Positions 63,545-64,000 of a stretch of DNA of 64,000 nt are shown piece by piece. The stretch comes from Nematostella vectensis (Eukaryota; Cnidaria; Anthozoa; Actiniaria; Edwardsiidae): the NCBI RefSeq assembly GCF_932526225.1, contig NC_064034.1, forward strand, positions 558,501-622,500, written 5' to 3'. The translations under genes and the position numbers were made by a program. Position 1 is the stretch's first letter. Each line of letters begins with the position of its first letter. A model generated the notes under the pieces. The model was not told where the DNA came from, did not search any database, and worked only from the letters and a program-made list of their open reading frames with translations.

Positions 63545-63689
63545 CTGATGGCAATCAGCATTAAACAATTGAATAAACCAACTTTGTTTTGAAAATGATA
63601 GCCAAAGACATTTTTTTTTCTCATCCACAGAAGACATGTTTCTTATGCCATACCGAGAGTATCTGTAGGTACATACAGTCTTCTGCGAG

Positions 63690-64000
63690 CAGTGACAGGC
63701 ATCTACCATATGCACTGACTGGTCAAGACAGTTGCACATATCTCCTGTATGCACTGACTGGTCAAGACAGTTGCACATATCTCCTGTATGTACTGACTGG
63801 TCAAAGCAGTTGCACATATCTCCTGTATGTACTGACTGGTCAAAGCAGTTGCACATATCTCCTGTATGTACTGACTGGTCAAGACAGTTGCACATATCTC
63901 CTGTATGTACTGACTGGTCAAGACAGTTGCACATATCTCCTGTATGTACTGACTGGTCAAGACAGTTGCACATATCTCCTGTATGTACTGACTGGTCAAG
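63690..64000. repeat. 39-bp minisatellite at the right edge
   Basis: About eight copies of a unit containing TGACTGGTCAAGACAGTTGC and ACATATCTCCTGTATGTAC, cut by the window edge. A 13-residue period keeps two minus frames open, one of them the E1 frame; an in-frame ORF therefore joins the array to E1 but is not evidence of coding. Confidence 0.96.

Overview
The window is eukaryotic genomic DNA and is almost entirely one large, heavily interrupted gene on the minus strand. Reading exons by hand with GT-AG splice sites and codon-phase bookkeeping, I recover 61 phase-consistent coding exons between 467 and 63544. They encode about 3,889 residues of an SZT2 homologue. SZT2 is the giant subunit of the KICSTOR complex, which holds GATOR1 on the lysosome and restrains mTORC1 when amino acids are scarce. 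I recognised it from memory of vertebrate SZT2 (about 3,400 residues), through blocks such as AGQVFLLM-x-KEYRISR, the ITDG block, [12 protein letters not shown], the LVFDRVLRD block and YDFHLR. The last exon(s) and stop lie beyond the left edge. The initiator codon is either an in-frame ATG at 63635-63637 or lies beyond the right edge.

The host looks like a marine invertebrate, and an anthozoan cnidarian is my best guess (about 0.6). Reasons are the intron-rich gene with vertebrate-like exon structure, CR1/L2-like LINE remnants with a [16 protein letters not shown] segment, LINE 3' ends of the AATAAACTTGAACTTGAA type, and tRNA-derived SINEs. Cephalochordates or other minisatellite-rich invertebrates cannot be excluded. 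I see no second protein gene that I can support.

Layout from right to left, which is 5' to 3' of the gene: N-terminal vWA-like region (E1-E7, 63.5-55.6 kb); many small exons (E8-E20, 55-47 kb); middle (E21-E34, 46.4-31.5 kb) with acidic and Ser-rich exons; conserved core (E35-E43, 31.4-18.2 kb); a 1.1-kb Ser/Lys-rich exon (E44); and the C-terminal third (E45-E61, 16.6-0.5 kb). Introns are filled with about 25 minisatellite arrays (12- to 107-bp periods), three decayed LINEs, two SINEs, a tRNA-like insertion, MITE and terminal-inverted-repeat elements, and a large foldback palindrome.

The most striking pattern is that many minisatellites are built from the exon-intron junctions themselves. 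At E16, E18, E19, E27, E30, E31, E42 and E57 the repeat unit contains the 3' end of the exon plus its 5' splice site. At E20, E32 and E37 it contains the 3' splice site plus the start of the exon. The gene therefore carries tandem arrays of its own splice sites, in one case (E30) with in-frame copies that could lengthen the protein in 23-residue steps. All boundaries and copy counts are hand-derived from sequence and have not been tested against transcripts.
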